Positions 1-7,135 of a stretch of 7,955 nt of DNA are shown here, piece after piece (the first letter of the stretch is position 1; every line of letters begins with the position of its first letter). The translations under genes were made by a program, and so were the position numbers. Source of the stretch: Bacteroidota bacterium (lineage in GTDB: Bacteria; Bacteroidota; Bacteroidia; Chitinophagales; Chitinophagaceae); assembly GCA_023396345.1 (NCBI GenBank), contig JAEWWO010000371.1:1-7955 (forward strand). The letters run 5' to 3'. The notes under the pieces were generated by a model. It saw nothing but the letters and a program-made list of their open reading frames with translations. It was not told the origin of the DNA and searched no databases.

Positions 1-342
1 GGACTGCGATATGTACTCTATTCTTTTGTAACTGCATTAGAAAATCCCTCACAACTAATTTATAAACCTGCCGGATATCTTATTGCTCCTTTTGGAAAAG
101 AAAGAGTAGGAGATGTTTCAAATGTAACTTTTTGTAATGGATGGATCTGTGATGATGACGGCAGCATATACATTTATTATGCCTCATCCGATACCCGCAT
201 GCATGTAGCCGTAACTTCTATAGATAAAATGCTTGATTATTGCATGAATACACATAGTGACGGATTACGATCACAAAGCTCAATTAATACTTTAAATAAT
301 ATTATTAAGAAAAATATGGTCATTAATATATTAGAAGGTTAA
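1..342 (+). CDS. GH130 glycoside phosphorylase, C-terminal fragment (probable beta-1,4-mannosyl-glucose phosphorylase)
   Basis: This is the last 113 codons of a gene whose start lies outside the window; reading frame 1 is open from base 1 to the TAA at 340-342. The translation carries the C-terminal signature of GH130 enzymes: [12 protein letters not shown], an acidic turn (DDDGS), then [13 protein letters not shown] and a closing helix with LDYCMNT and DGLRS. The SSDTRMHVA block is, from memory of the family, typical of the 4-O-beta-D-mannosyl-D-glucose phosphorylase branch (GH130_1) more than of mannooligosaccharide phosphorylases. Family members are cytoplasmic and use phosphate to split beta-mannosides, giving alpha-mannose-1-phosphate plus glucose or a shorter glycan. 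The catalytic Asp and phosphate-binding residues lie upstream and cannot be checked here. Its place just before a susC/susD pair fits a beta-mannan utilisation locus. Family assignment is firm; exact substrate is inferred. Confidence 0.9.
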   Translation, partial: GLRYVLYSFVTALENPSQLIYKPAGYLIAPFGKERVGDVSNVTFCNGWICDDDGSIYIYYASSDTRMHVAVTSIDKMLDYCMNTHSDGLRSQSSINTLNNIIKKNMVINILEG

Positions 343-393
343 AAATTAATTATCATTAGTTAATATAATATTAATAATTGATATTTTTAAACG

Positions 394-421
394 TTACCTT
401 CATTTTTATAAAATGATGTAA
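394..421 (+). terminator. hairpin 3' of the GH130 gene, possible terminator
   Basis: Seven perfectly paired bases (400-406 with 410-416, arms TCATTTT and AAAATGA) enclose a 3-base loop TAT. Beyond a small internal loop, four further pairs (TTAC 394-397 with GTAA 418-421) extend the stem. It begins about 50 bases after the GH130 stop codon and is the first clear stem downstream of that gene. It lacks a clean T-tract (GATTATTTATT follows), so it is not a textbook intrinsic terminator. The AT-rich stem could also be a chance dyad or an mRNA 3'-end stabilising hairpin. Confidence 0.35.
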
Positions 422-712
422 GATTATTTATTCAGCAAAAGATGAAAGTACTATGATAAAATATGTAAAAGCAGTAAGATATAGTCATACTTCAATGCTA
501 TAATTACAAGAAATGCAATTGCTGTAGGCCATTGTTATGACATTTATATTTATTAGTTGAAACATTTTTTAATAATTAGTGAGTAAACGTAAAATCTATT
601 AATTCTAATAATTTAATATAAAAAAATAAGATAAATTTTACTAATTTTTGCCAAATGGTGATAAAAACACAGTAATTGTTTGTATAAAATATACCTAAAT
701 AATATAATTATT

Positions 713-777
713 AATCAATAGAAGTCACTTTTATACAATCTTGAATACTCTATAAAAATAAGTGAATTATATTGATT
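713..777. repeat. long imperfect inverted repeat upstream of susC
   Basis: The arms are 713-730 and 760-777, separated by 29 bases. Sixteen of 18 positions are complementary: AATCAATA pairs with TATTGATT, AA with TT, and TCACTT with AAGTGA, with G-A mismatches at 721/769 and 724/766. A further five pairs (TTATA 731-735 with TATAA 751-755) form if 756-759 is bulged, leaving a 15-base loop. It lies 173-237 bases before the susC start. It could be a dyad operator for a PUL regulator or a structured element in a long 5' leader. Its function is unknown, and AT-rich DNA produces such dyads more easily than average sequence. Confidence 0.45.
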
Positions 778-861
778 TCTTTCAAATTCGGAACATTATA
801 TTATTAATTAAATCGAATAATGCTAAAAAATTATTTTAAAAAGTTATAATAGAAATAAAAA

Positions 862-888
862 AATACTATAATAAGATAAAATAGTATT
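862..888. repeat. perfect 8-bp inverted repeat in the susC leader
   Basis: AATACTAT (862-869) and ATAGTATT (881-888) are exact reverse complements separated by 11 bases, 62-88 bases before the susC ATG. The spacing is close to one and a half to two helical turns between arm centres, which would suit a dimeric DNA-binding protein, but the all-AT context (a single G/C per arm) makes chance occurrence plausible. A weaker 7-bp dyad (TTTTGAA 907-913, TTCAAAA 926-932) follows just before the start codon. Confidence 0.3.
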
Positions 889-949
889 ATCAGTTTTATA
901 AAAATTTTTTGAAATTTGATTTATATTCAAAATTATAAATATGTAAAAT

Positions 950-3900
950 ATGAAGCGTGTAATTCAAAAATTTTTTTTGGTATTTTTAGCTGTATATTCA
1001 TTTACAGTTAGCTATTCTCAGGAGTTGCGTACTATAACAGGAATTGTAAAAACTACGACTAATGAACCCATTCCAGGAGCGGTCATAACCGTATTGGAAA
1101 AAGGAAGAGGAGCAGTAACAAATAACAGTGGAGAATTTTCAGTACAATGTGTTATTGGAGATTCGATAAGAGTGAGTAGTTTAAACTTTGTTCCACAAAC
1201 TTTTGTAATTAGAAACGATTCGAGATTAGAAATTACTTTAGGAGAAGATGTAGCAGGAGAACTTGATGAAGTAGTTGTAATAGGTTATGGACAAACCACA
1301 AAAAAAAATTTGACAACAGCTCAAACAAGCATATCATCAAAAGAAATTGAACGTACAGTTAATACAACTTTTGACCAAGCTTTACAAGGGCGTTCTGCAG
1401 GAGTAATGGTAACTACTAATTCTGCTCAACCGGGAGGTGGCATTTCCGTTAATATAAGAGGTTTAAGTACATTAAATGGAACTCCTGATCCTTTATATGT
1501 AATAGATGGTGTACAGATACAACCATCTTTAACGGGCTATAACAATAGCAGTTCTTTAAATCCTCTGGCACAACTCAATCCTAATGATATTGAGAATGTT
1601 GAGATACTTCAAGGTCCTTCAGCATCTGCGATATATGGATCAAGAGCCACAAACGGCGTTGTTTTAGTAACAACTAAAAGAGGAAAGCAAGGAACTTCAA
1701 CCATAAGATATGATTTTTTATATACTATTCAGGATAGACCAAGAGAAATTCCGATATTGAACTTAAAAGATTGGGTAATTATGAATAATGAATTAAGGAG
1801 ATTTAAAAACAATGATATACCCAATAATCAAAGAGACTCTTCTATTCTAGGAGACGGTACAAATTGGCAACAAGCCATTTTTAGAAAAGCACCATTACAA
1901 AAACATCAGTTGTCATTTTCCGGTGGAAATGAAAATACTACATTTTATTTAAGTGCTGAAAGATTTGATCAGCAAGGTGTAGTACTTGGTTCTGACTTCA
2001 ATAGAACAGGTGTAAGACTAAATTTGGATAATAAAACGAAAAGTTGGCTAAAATTAGGAGTTAACTTTAACGCCAATCAGACAAATGATAACGTAAATAC
2101 AACAGTTAGAGATGTGATAAGATACGCCTTTTCACTCCCGCCATATATTCCTGTAAGGAATCCGGATGGAACATACGGAGGATTTTCCACTTTGGAAGGA
2201 GGCAACAGGGCAGATCAACTTAATCCCTTTGCTAAGGCAGATCTCATGACAAATACTCAAAAAAGAAACAACTTTAATGGTGGAGTAAATGCAACATTTT
2301 TCTTATTGAAAGGGTTACAATTTAGAACAAGTTTAAATGTAAGTTATAGTAATTCAAATACTATAGATTTTACTCCTACTTATCACATTGGTGTTTCTTA
2401 TGTAGATAAGGCAACGCTTATTCAAGGTTCTGGTACCAATTACTATTATAACTGGAATCAATTGTTAGAATATAATACTACTTTAAGAAAAGATCATGAC
2501 ATTACCATAATGGCTTCTCATGAAGCTCAGGAAAGCAGGTATGAAGGATTAAATGGTACCAGAATTGGTTTCCCGCTTAATGAACTTCCTGGAGGGGGAA
2601 TTCCTGGAATTAATCTTGGCGACGATATTGGGCAAGTTGTAGGAGGTTATAAAGGAGCATGGGCACAAGAATCTTATTTAGGAAGGTTAAGTTATGGATA
2701 TAAAAATAAGTATCTGGCAACGTTTACTTACAGAGGAGATGGTTCAGTAAATTTTGGTGAAAATAACAGATGGGGTTATTTTCCTTCCGGCTCTGTTGCA
2801 TGGAGAATTGATCAGGAATCATTTTTAAAAGATAGAAAAACGATAATAAGTACTTTAAAATTAAGATTTGAAACCGGTTTAACAGGAAATCAAGGAAGTA
2901 TTGCAGGTGTATATGCTTCATTAAGGCCTGTAGCATCTCCATGGGGTAACGGTTTTCTTGTGAATAGGTATAAAAATCCAAATTTACAATGGGAAACTAC
3001 TTATACTAATAATTTCGGCTTCAATCTAGGTATTTGGAAAGACAGATTGACTATTGAAGGAGATTTTTACATAAGAAAAACGGATAATTTATTAATGCCA
3101 AACCCTTTACCATTATATATGGGAACATCGGGCGCAGGAGCTATTCTGCCACCAATTGTAAATTTAGGTGCATTGCAAAATAAAGGATGGGGCATAACAA
3201 TAAAAACAATAAACATTGACAAAAATAATTTTTTGTGGACGTCCAACTTCAATATTTCTCATAACAAAACCAGAATTAATAAATTTTATCAAGAAACCAG
3301 TGTTGTAGATATGGTGAATTGGAAAGCGGGTGGTGGATTTATTCAGCGCTCAGCAATAGGGAAAGAAGCCTGGCAGTTTTGGGGATATAAATCCGACGGT
3401 ATTTTTAAAACATATGAAGAAATTATGAAGAGTGCTGTGCCAAGAATTGGTACTACAAATGAGCGCCTGCCATTTGGTTACAATGGGGTATTTCCTGGAG
3501 ATTATAAATATATTGATCTAAATGGGGACTCTCTTATTACTCCAGAAGATATGACGTATATAGGAAATCCTTATCCCAAGTTTACTTTTGGGTTTGCCAA
3601 TGATTTTTCATGGAAAGGGCTATCTTTAAGCCTCTTAATTATCGGAAGCCAGGGAAATCAAGTGTATAATGCTTTCAAATATAGTTATCTAGACCCTTGG
3701 AGAGTATTCCTTTATTATAATGTTTTACAGGAAAGCTATGATGGATATGCAAGAATTGGTTATGACGCATCCGGTCAGCCATATTTATTGAATCCCGATG
3801 CTACAATTGCCAGGATTGAAGGAGCAAATGGGAACTGGGAAAGAGCAAGCGACAGATTTGTAGAAGATGCATCTTATATAAGAATAAAAAATTTAACCTT

Positions 3901-4132
3901 AACTTATCAAATTCCTGCGCACGTTTTAAGTAGAATAAAGTTTATAAATAACGTCAGACTAGGTTTTGGTATCCAAAATTTGTACACATTCACCAAATAC
4001 AGTGGTTATGATCCGGAAGTAGGCATAGATATCGGAAATCAATCAGATGTAAATAGAAGAACATTTGGAGTAGATGTAGGACAATATCCTCAAGTGCGTA
4101 GTTATAATTTTAACCTAGGAATTACTTTATAA
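950..4132 (+). CDS. SusC/RagA-family TonB-linked outer membrane transporter
   Basis: A 1060-residue outer membrane beta-barrel that imports oligosaccharides with TonB/ExbBD energy, working as a complex with the SusD encoded next door. A signal peptide spans residues 1-23 (hydrophobic core FFLVFLAVYSFTV, likely cleavage after SYS, before Q24). Residues about 28-98 form a carboxypeptidase-regulatory-like beta-sandwich (ITGIVKTTTNEPIPGA to the Ig-like end). A Ton-box-like segment DEVVVIGYG lies at 106-114. The plug follows, with FDQALQGRSAGVMV, GGGISVNIRG, PLYVIDGV (181-188) and the SusC hallmark NDIENVEILQGPSASAIYG (212-230) then SRATNGVV. The remainder is barrel, ending in an aromatic/hydrophobic strand, NFNLGITL. 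There is no STN domain, so no sign of direct anti-sigma signalling. A calcium-loop-like segment starts at D856. Length is normal for the family. The start has an A-rich leader and no Shine-Dalgarno. susD follows after 17 bases, indicating an operon. Exact glycan is inferred only from neighbours. Confidence 0.96.
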   Translation: MKRVIQKFFLVFLAVYSFTVSYSQELRTITGIVKTTTNEPIPGAVITVLEKGRGAVTNNSGEFSVQCVIGDSIRVSSLNFVPQTFVIRNDSRLEITLGEDVAGELDEVVVIGYGQTTKKNLTTAQTSISSKEIERTVNTTFDQALQGRSAGVMVTTNSAQPGGGISVNIRGLSTLNGTPDPLYVIDGVQIQPSLTGYNNSSSLNPLAQLNPNDIENVEILQGPSASAIYGSRATNGVVLVTTKRGKQGTSTIRYDFLYTIQDRPREIPILNLKDWVIMNNELRRFKNNDIPNNQRDSSILGDGTNWQQAIFRKAPLQKHQLSFSGGNENTTFYLSAERFDQQGVVLGSDFNRTGVRLNLDNKTKSWLKLGVNFNANQTNDNVNTTVRDVIRYAFSLPPYIPVRNPDGTYGGFSTLEGGNRADQLNPFAKADLMTNTQKRNNFNGGVNATFFLLKGLQFRTSLNVSYSNSNTIDFTPTYHIGVSYVDKATLIQGSGTNYYYNWNQLLEYNTTLRKDHDITIMASHEAQESRYEGLNGTRIGFPLNELPGGGIPGINLGDDIGQVVGGYKGAWAQESYLGRLSYGYKNKYLATFTYRGDGSVNFGENNRWGYFPSGSVAWRIDQESFLKDRKTIISTLKLRFETGLTGNQGSIAGVYASLRPVASPWGNGFLVNRYKNPNLQWETTYTNNFGFNLGIWKDRLTIEGDFYIRKTDNLLMPNPLPLYMGTSGAGAILPPIVNLGALQNKGWGITIKTINIDKNNFLWTSNFNISHNKTRINKFYQETSVVDMVNWKAGGGFIQRSAIGKEAWQFWGYKSDGIFKTYEEIMKSAVPRIGTTNERLPFGYNGVFPGDYKYIDLNGDSLITPEDMTYIGNPYPKFTFGFANDFSWKGLSLSLLIIGSQGNQVYNAFKYSYLDPWRVFLYYNVLQESYDGYARIGYDASGQPYLLNPDATIARIEGANGNWERASDRFVEDASYIRIKNLTLTYQIPAHVLSRIKFINNVRLGFGIQNLYTFTKYSGYDPEVGIDIGNQSDVNRRTFGVDVGQYPQVRSYNFNLGITL

Positions 4133-4149
4133 AATATAAAATAATCGTC

Positions 4150-5817
4150 ATGAAAAATATAAAAATCATTTTTTTATTCTTATCCTTTTGTTTAGGTTTC
4201 CTTTCTTGTGGAAAAGATTTTTTAAACAGAACTCCGTTGGATAATCTTACAGATGCAGGATATTACCAAAACAAAGAACAACTACTCAATGCAACCACAC
4301 CTTTGTATAATGCTGTATGGTTATCTTACAATTTTAAAGCAATACAAAGTATTGAGCAAAGAGCAAACACTTTATTTTGGAATGCAAATGCATTCAAAAA
4401 TTTTAATGTTTCTACTGCAAATGCAGATTTGGCAGATGCGTGGTCTTCTTTTTACAATGTAGTAGGCCAAGCCAATTTAATAATTGAAAATGTAAAAAGA
4501 TACACACCAGCATCTGTTGCAGAGAGAGATAAAGACAATGCGATAGCTGAAGCTAGATTTATGAGAGGCCTTGCATATTCTATGCTTGTTCAACTTTGGG
4601 GAGAAGTACCTGTTTTGGAAAATAATCTTACATTATTAACAGATACCACAAAAAGAAGAAACACTATTGAAAGCGTGTGGGATTTAATTATGAATGACAT
4701 GAGATATGCAGCTAACAATCTAAATGAGACTTCTTTAAACCCCGGCAGATTAAATAAATACGCAGGACAGGCAATGCTCGCAAGAATGTTTTTAACTCAT
4801 GCCGGAGTGGGCATGCCGGGTGATGGTACGAGAAGGCAAAGTGACCTTGATAGTGCTGCATATTATTGCAGAAGTGTTATAGAAAACGGTCCCTTTAAAT
4901 TATTAAACGACTATGAAGAATTATTCAAAACCAAAAATAATAATAATTCAGAAAGCATTTTGGCATTACAATGGGTATTTAATGGAGGCTGGGGAACTCA
5001 AAATGCCACACAATCTTACCTGGCATTTAGTGGTACTATAACAGGAGTAGGAGATGGCTGGGGAAGTCAAATAGGAGCGGGATTTAATACGTTGCAATTA
5101 TATGAAGATTATGCATTAGACAAAAGAAGAAGGGCAACCTTCATGTTTCCTGGAGATGTTTATAATTATATCCATCATGATGTAAGTGGAAATATTCGAT
5201 CATACCTAAAAGTTCCCTATGCAGCCAATAATAGTTATACTCTTAGTGGCTCAAATCAAGGAGGAGAATTTGCCTGGGTAAAAAAATATGTTGTAGGTCG
5301 TCCTGAAGACAATGATGGAAAAGTTAAGTACATGGGTACTGAAATCAATACATACCTAATGCGTTTTTCTGAAGTATATTTAACCTTGGCAGAAGCTATA
5401 TTAGGAAATGCTGAATCTACTACTAATACTGAGGCGTTAGATGCTGTAAATAAAATTCGTAACAGAGCGGGATTGCCTTCTAAGACAATTATAACATGGT
5501 ATGATATATATAAAGAAAGAATCTTGGAGTTTGCAATGGAAAATATTTCCGCATTTGATTTTTCCAGACTTCATTATTATAATCCTCAAAAAGCTTATAC
5601 AATGCTGAGTGAAATGAATCGAGGATATTATTGGGTAATACCCCGTCCTAATATAGATAATCCTGTTTCCTGGGACGTAATTGATAGAGAAAGGCAAGAC
5701 CAAGATGATTTTGTTATAGTGAATAGAAGTAATTTCTATTTAGGTATACCCGATGCTGAAATTATAAAAGCTCCAAGTTTATTACAGCCTGCTGTACCTT
5801 ATGAACCACAAAACTGA
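4150..5817 (+). CDS. SusD/RagB-family starch-binding-like outer membrane lipoprotein
   Basis: A 555-residue surface lipoprotein that caps the SusC barrel and binds the incoming glycan. The N-terminus (MKNIK, hydrophobic run, FLSC) is a lipoprotein signal peptide with the acylated Cys at residue 20, followed by GKDFLNRTPLDN, a typical SusD start. The TPR-like helical scaffold is recognisable in AEARFMRGLAYSMLVQLWGEVPV (two overlapping blocks, about residues 134-156) and in the C-terminal block LMRFSEVYLTLAEAILGN with VNKIRNRAGLP (about 403-445). The segment ERILEFAMENISAFDFSRL (about 457-475) corresponds to the family's usual E-RR-E-A-E-G-RWFDL pattern, with Ser-Ala in place of the usual Arg-Trp. 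It is 17 bases downstream of susC and surely co-transcribed. Its last bases overlap the earliest possible start of the next gene. Family call is secure; ligand is not determinable from sequence, though a beta-mannan-type oligosaccharide is inferred from GH130. Confidence 0.96.
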   Translation: MKNIKIIFLFLSFCLGFLSCGKDFLNRTPLDNLTDAGYYQNKEQLLNATTPLYNAVWLSYNFKAIQSIEQRANTLFWNANAFKNFNVSTANADLADAWSSFYNVVGQANLIIENVKRYTPASVAERDKDNAIAEARFMRGLAYSMLVQLWGEVPVLENNLTLLTDTTKRRNTIESVWDLIMNDMRYAANNLNETSLNPGRLNKYAGQAMLARMFLTHAGVGMPGDGTRRQSDLDSAAYYCRSVIENGPFKLLNDYEELFKTKNNNNSESILALQWVFNGGWGTQNATQSYLAFSGTITGVGDGWGSQIGAGFNTLQLYEDYALDKRRRATFMFPGDVYNYIHHDVSGNIRSYLKVPYAANNSYTLSGSNQGGEFAWVKKYVVGRPEDNDGKVKYMGTEINTYLMRFSEVYLTLAEAILGNAESTTNTEALDAVNKIRNRAGLPSKTIITWYDIYKERILEFAMENISAFDFSRLHYYNPQKAYTMLSEMNRGYYWVIPRPNIDNPVSWDVIDRERQDQDDFVIVNRSNFYLGIPDAEIIKAPSLLQPAVPYEPQN

Positions 5818-5866
5818 AATTAAAAAATTAAAAATTATAAACATGTTTATAAATATAAATAAAGAA

Positions 5867-7135
5867 ATGAGAGTAATTACTTATTTTATCATAGCATCCT
5901 TATCTATGATGAGTATCATATCGTTGTATTCATGTAAAAAAGACTCGAATGCAGGCGCAGCGCCTGTTATTACTAGAGTGCGAATGCCGGATGCAGCAAA
6001 AGCCGACAGCCTTGTAACCAAGGCCAGACCAGGTATGAGTATAGTAATTGAAGGTATAAATTTATCAAATGCCAAACAAGTTTTATTCAATGGATATTCG
6101 GCATATTTTAATGCAGCATTTAATACAGATTCACATATATGGGTAGATATTCCTCAAACGACACCTACCCCCGATCGTTTTCCTGATGTTCCTAATACCA
6201 TTACAGTAATAACGCCAAACGGTGAAGCCGTCTACAATTTTCCTGTAGAGCCACCACCTCCTTCTATTGATTCAGTTGTAAATGAAAACCCCGCTCCGGG
6301 TTCTGTACTAATAATTAAAGGACGGTATTTTTATTCTGTAAAAGAAGTAAAATTCCCTGATAGCTCAACAACTAAAGAAATTACCGTAAATGAAACAGGT
6401 ACTCAACTTCGCATTACAGTTCCCAAAGGAATAAGAAATGTTGAAGGGAGAGTTGTATTACAATCACAGTATGGGAATGACACAACTGATATACTTTTTA
6501 ATAAAAAAGAAGGAATTGGTATAATTAGCAATTTTGATAATATTAGCTATTACATACAAGGAGGCACAGATATTACAGACAATGAATCATTGTTCCCTGA
6601 AAATACAGGAAAATATTATCGTAGTTCATTGTTGCCATTGGGATCTTGGGATAAGCAATGGTGGAATGCAGGAAGAGGTGCTGTATTTGGTACTTACAAC
6701 AAAACGTGGTTTAAAGTTTTGGACAATTCTGCAATTGCAGCCATAAATAATGTAGATACTTTAAATAATTTTGCCTTAAAGTTTGAAATTAATACAAAAA
6801 CAACATGGGATAAAAATTTATTGTTCAGAATTAGCTTTAATCAAAAATATGGCTACTCATTCCAACCTTGGTTATATTATAGTTCAGGGGTTTTTAATAC
6901 AGAAAATAAATGGATTACTTTCACAATTCCTCTAAAAGAGTTTAAAACCGTATTAAAAGGAAATGACCATTATCCTCCTGACCCCAAAGGAACTCCTGTC
7001 TCTAAATTATCAGACCTATTTAATGAAAATGGAGAATTTAATAATATGTTGATTAGGACACAAACAGAAAATTCTGGAACAGCAGCTATGCATTTTGCAA
7101 TTGATAATATTCGTGTCGTAAGAATGAAAAATTAA
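5867..7135 (+). CDS. IPT/TIG-domain surface glycan-binding lipoprotein (SGBP-B/SusE position)
   Basis: About 422 residues from the chosen ATG. The short hydrophobic signal (MRVITYFIIASLS...) ends in LYSC, giving an acylated Cys at residue 23 followed by KKDSN. Two immunoglobulin-like IPT/TIG domains follow, about 33-127 (VITRVRMPDA, GMSIVIEGINL, VLFNGYSA, ITVITPNGEA) and 132-214 (SIDSVVNENPAPGSVLIIKG, ITVPKG, VVLQSQYGN), joined by a proline linker (EPPPPS). The C-terminal ~200 residues start with IISNFDNI, are rich in Trp/Tyr (QWW at 264-266, W281, W335, W349) and end in HFAIDNIRVV. They resemble the glycan-binding domain of Bacteroidetes surface glycan-binding proteins such as the xyloglucan SGBP-B. 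The role is glycan capture at the cell surface, delivering to SusC/SusD. The start is uncertain: in-frame ATGs at 5801 (overlapping susD by 17 bases) and 5843 exist, and 5867 gives the most normal signal peptide. It is co-operonic with susD. Confidence 0.85.
   Translation: MRVITYFIIASLSMMSIISLYSCKKDSNAGAAPVITRVRMPDAAKADSLVTKARPGMSIVIEGINLSNAKQVLFNGYSAYFNAAFNTDSHIWVDIPQTTPTPDRFPDVPNTITVITPNGEAVYNFPVEPPPPSIDSVVNENPAPGSVLIIKGRYFYSVKEVKFPDSSTTKEITVNETGTQLRITVPKGIRNVEGRVVLQSQYGNDTTDILFNKKEGIGIISNFDNISYYIQGGTDITDNESLFPENTGKYYRSSLLPLGSWDKQWWNAGRGAVFGTYNKTWFKVLDNSAIAAINNVDTLNNFALKFEINTKTTWDKNLLFRISFNQKYGYSFQPWLYYSSGVFNTENKWITFTIPLKEFKTVLKGNDHYPPDPKGTPVSKLSDLFNENGEFNNMLIRTQTENSGTAAMHFAIDNIRVVRMKN

Larger units (their letters stand above)
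343..949. other. 607-bp AT-rich intergenic region, no gene seen
   Basis: No credible coding sequence was found on either strand: every frame is broken by frequent stops, and the longest ATG-initiated stretches I translated are under 20 codons (for example one from 453). The composition is far more AT-rich than the flanking genes, with many A/T homopolymer stretches. It contains a hairpin near the GH130 stop (394-421), a long imperfect inverted repeat (713-777) and smaller dyads close to susC (862-888 and 907-932). I searched for the Bacteroidota promoter pattern (TTTG, about 19-21 bases, TAnnTTTG) and found no full match. The nearest is a weak element around 642-650 without a -33 partner. The susC promoter presumably lies in this stretch, but I cannot place it. 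Confidence 0.7.

Noticed and set aside
453..503. Short ATG-initiated peptide of about 16 codons in the spacer (MIKYVKAVRYSHTSML)
   Set aside because: It is too short, with no ribosome-binding site or supporting context, and is easily expected by chance.
640..682. Possible Bacteroidota promoter elements (TAATTTTTG near 642-650, TTTG at 679-682)
   Set aside because: The first has the wrong internal spacing for TAnnTTTG and no upstream TTTG; the second has no TAnnTTTG at the expected distance downstream.
845..850. TATAAT hexamer resembling a sigma-70 -10 box
   Set aside because: It has no plausible -35 element at 17 bases, and Bacteroidota primary promoters use a different -7 motif, so in such AT-rich DNA it is uninformative.
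2724..3252. Minus-strand open frames of 85 and 61 codons inside susC
   Set aside because: They lie antisense within the well-supported SusC barrel, show no recognisable domain and have low-complexity, AT-driven composition.
4253..4462. Plus-strand 69-codon frame overlapping the susD N-terminus
   Set aside because: It is an out-of-frame reading of a gene whose own frame encodes clear SusD sequence.
5437..5703. Minus-strand 88-codon open frame inside susD
   Set aside because: It is antisense to conserved SusD C-terminal motifs and shows no family signature, so it is a shadow frame.
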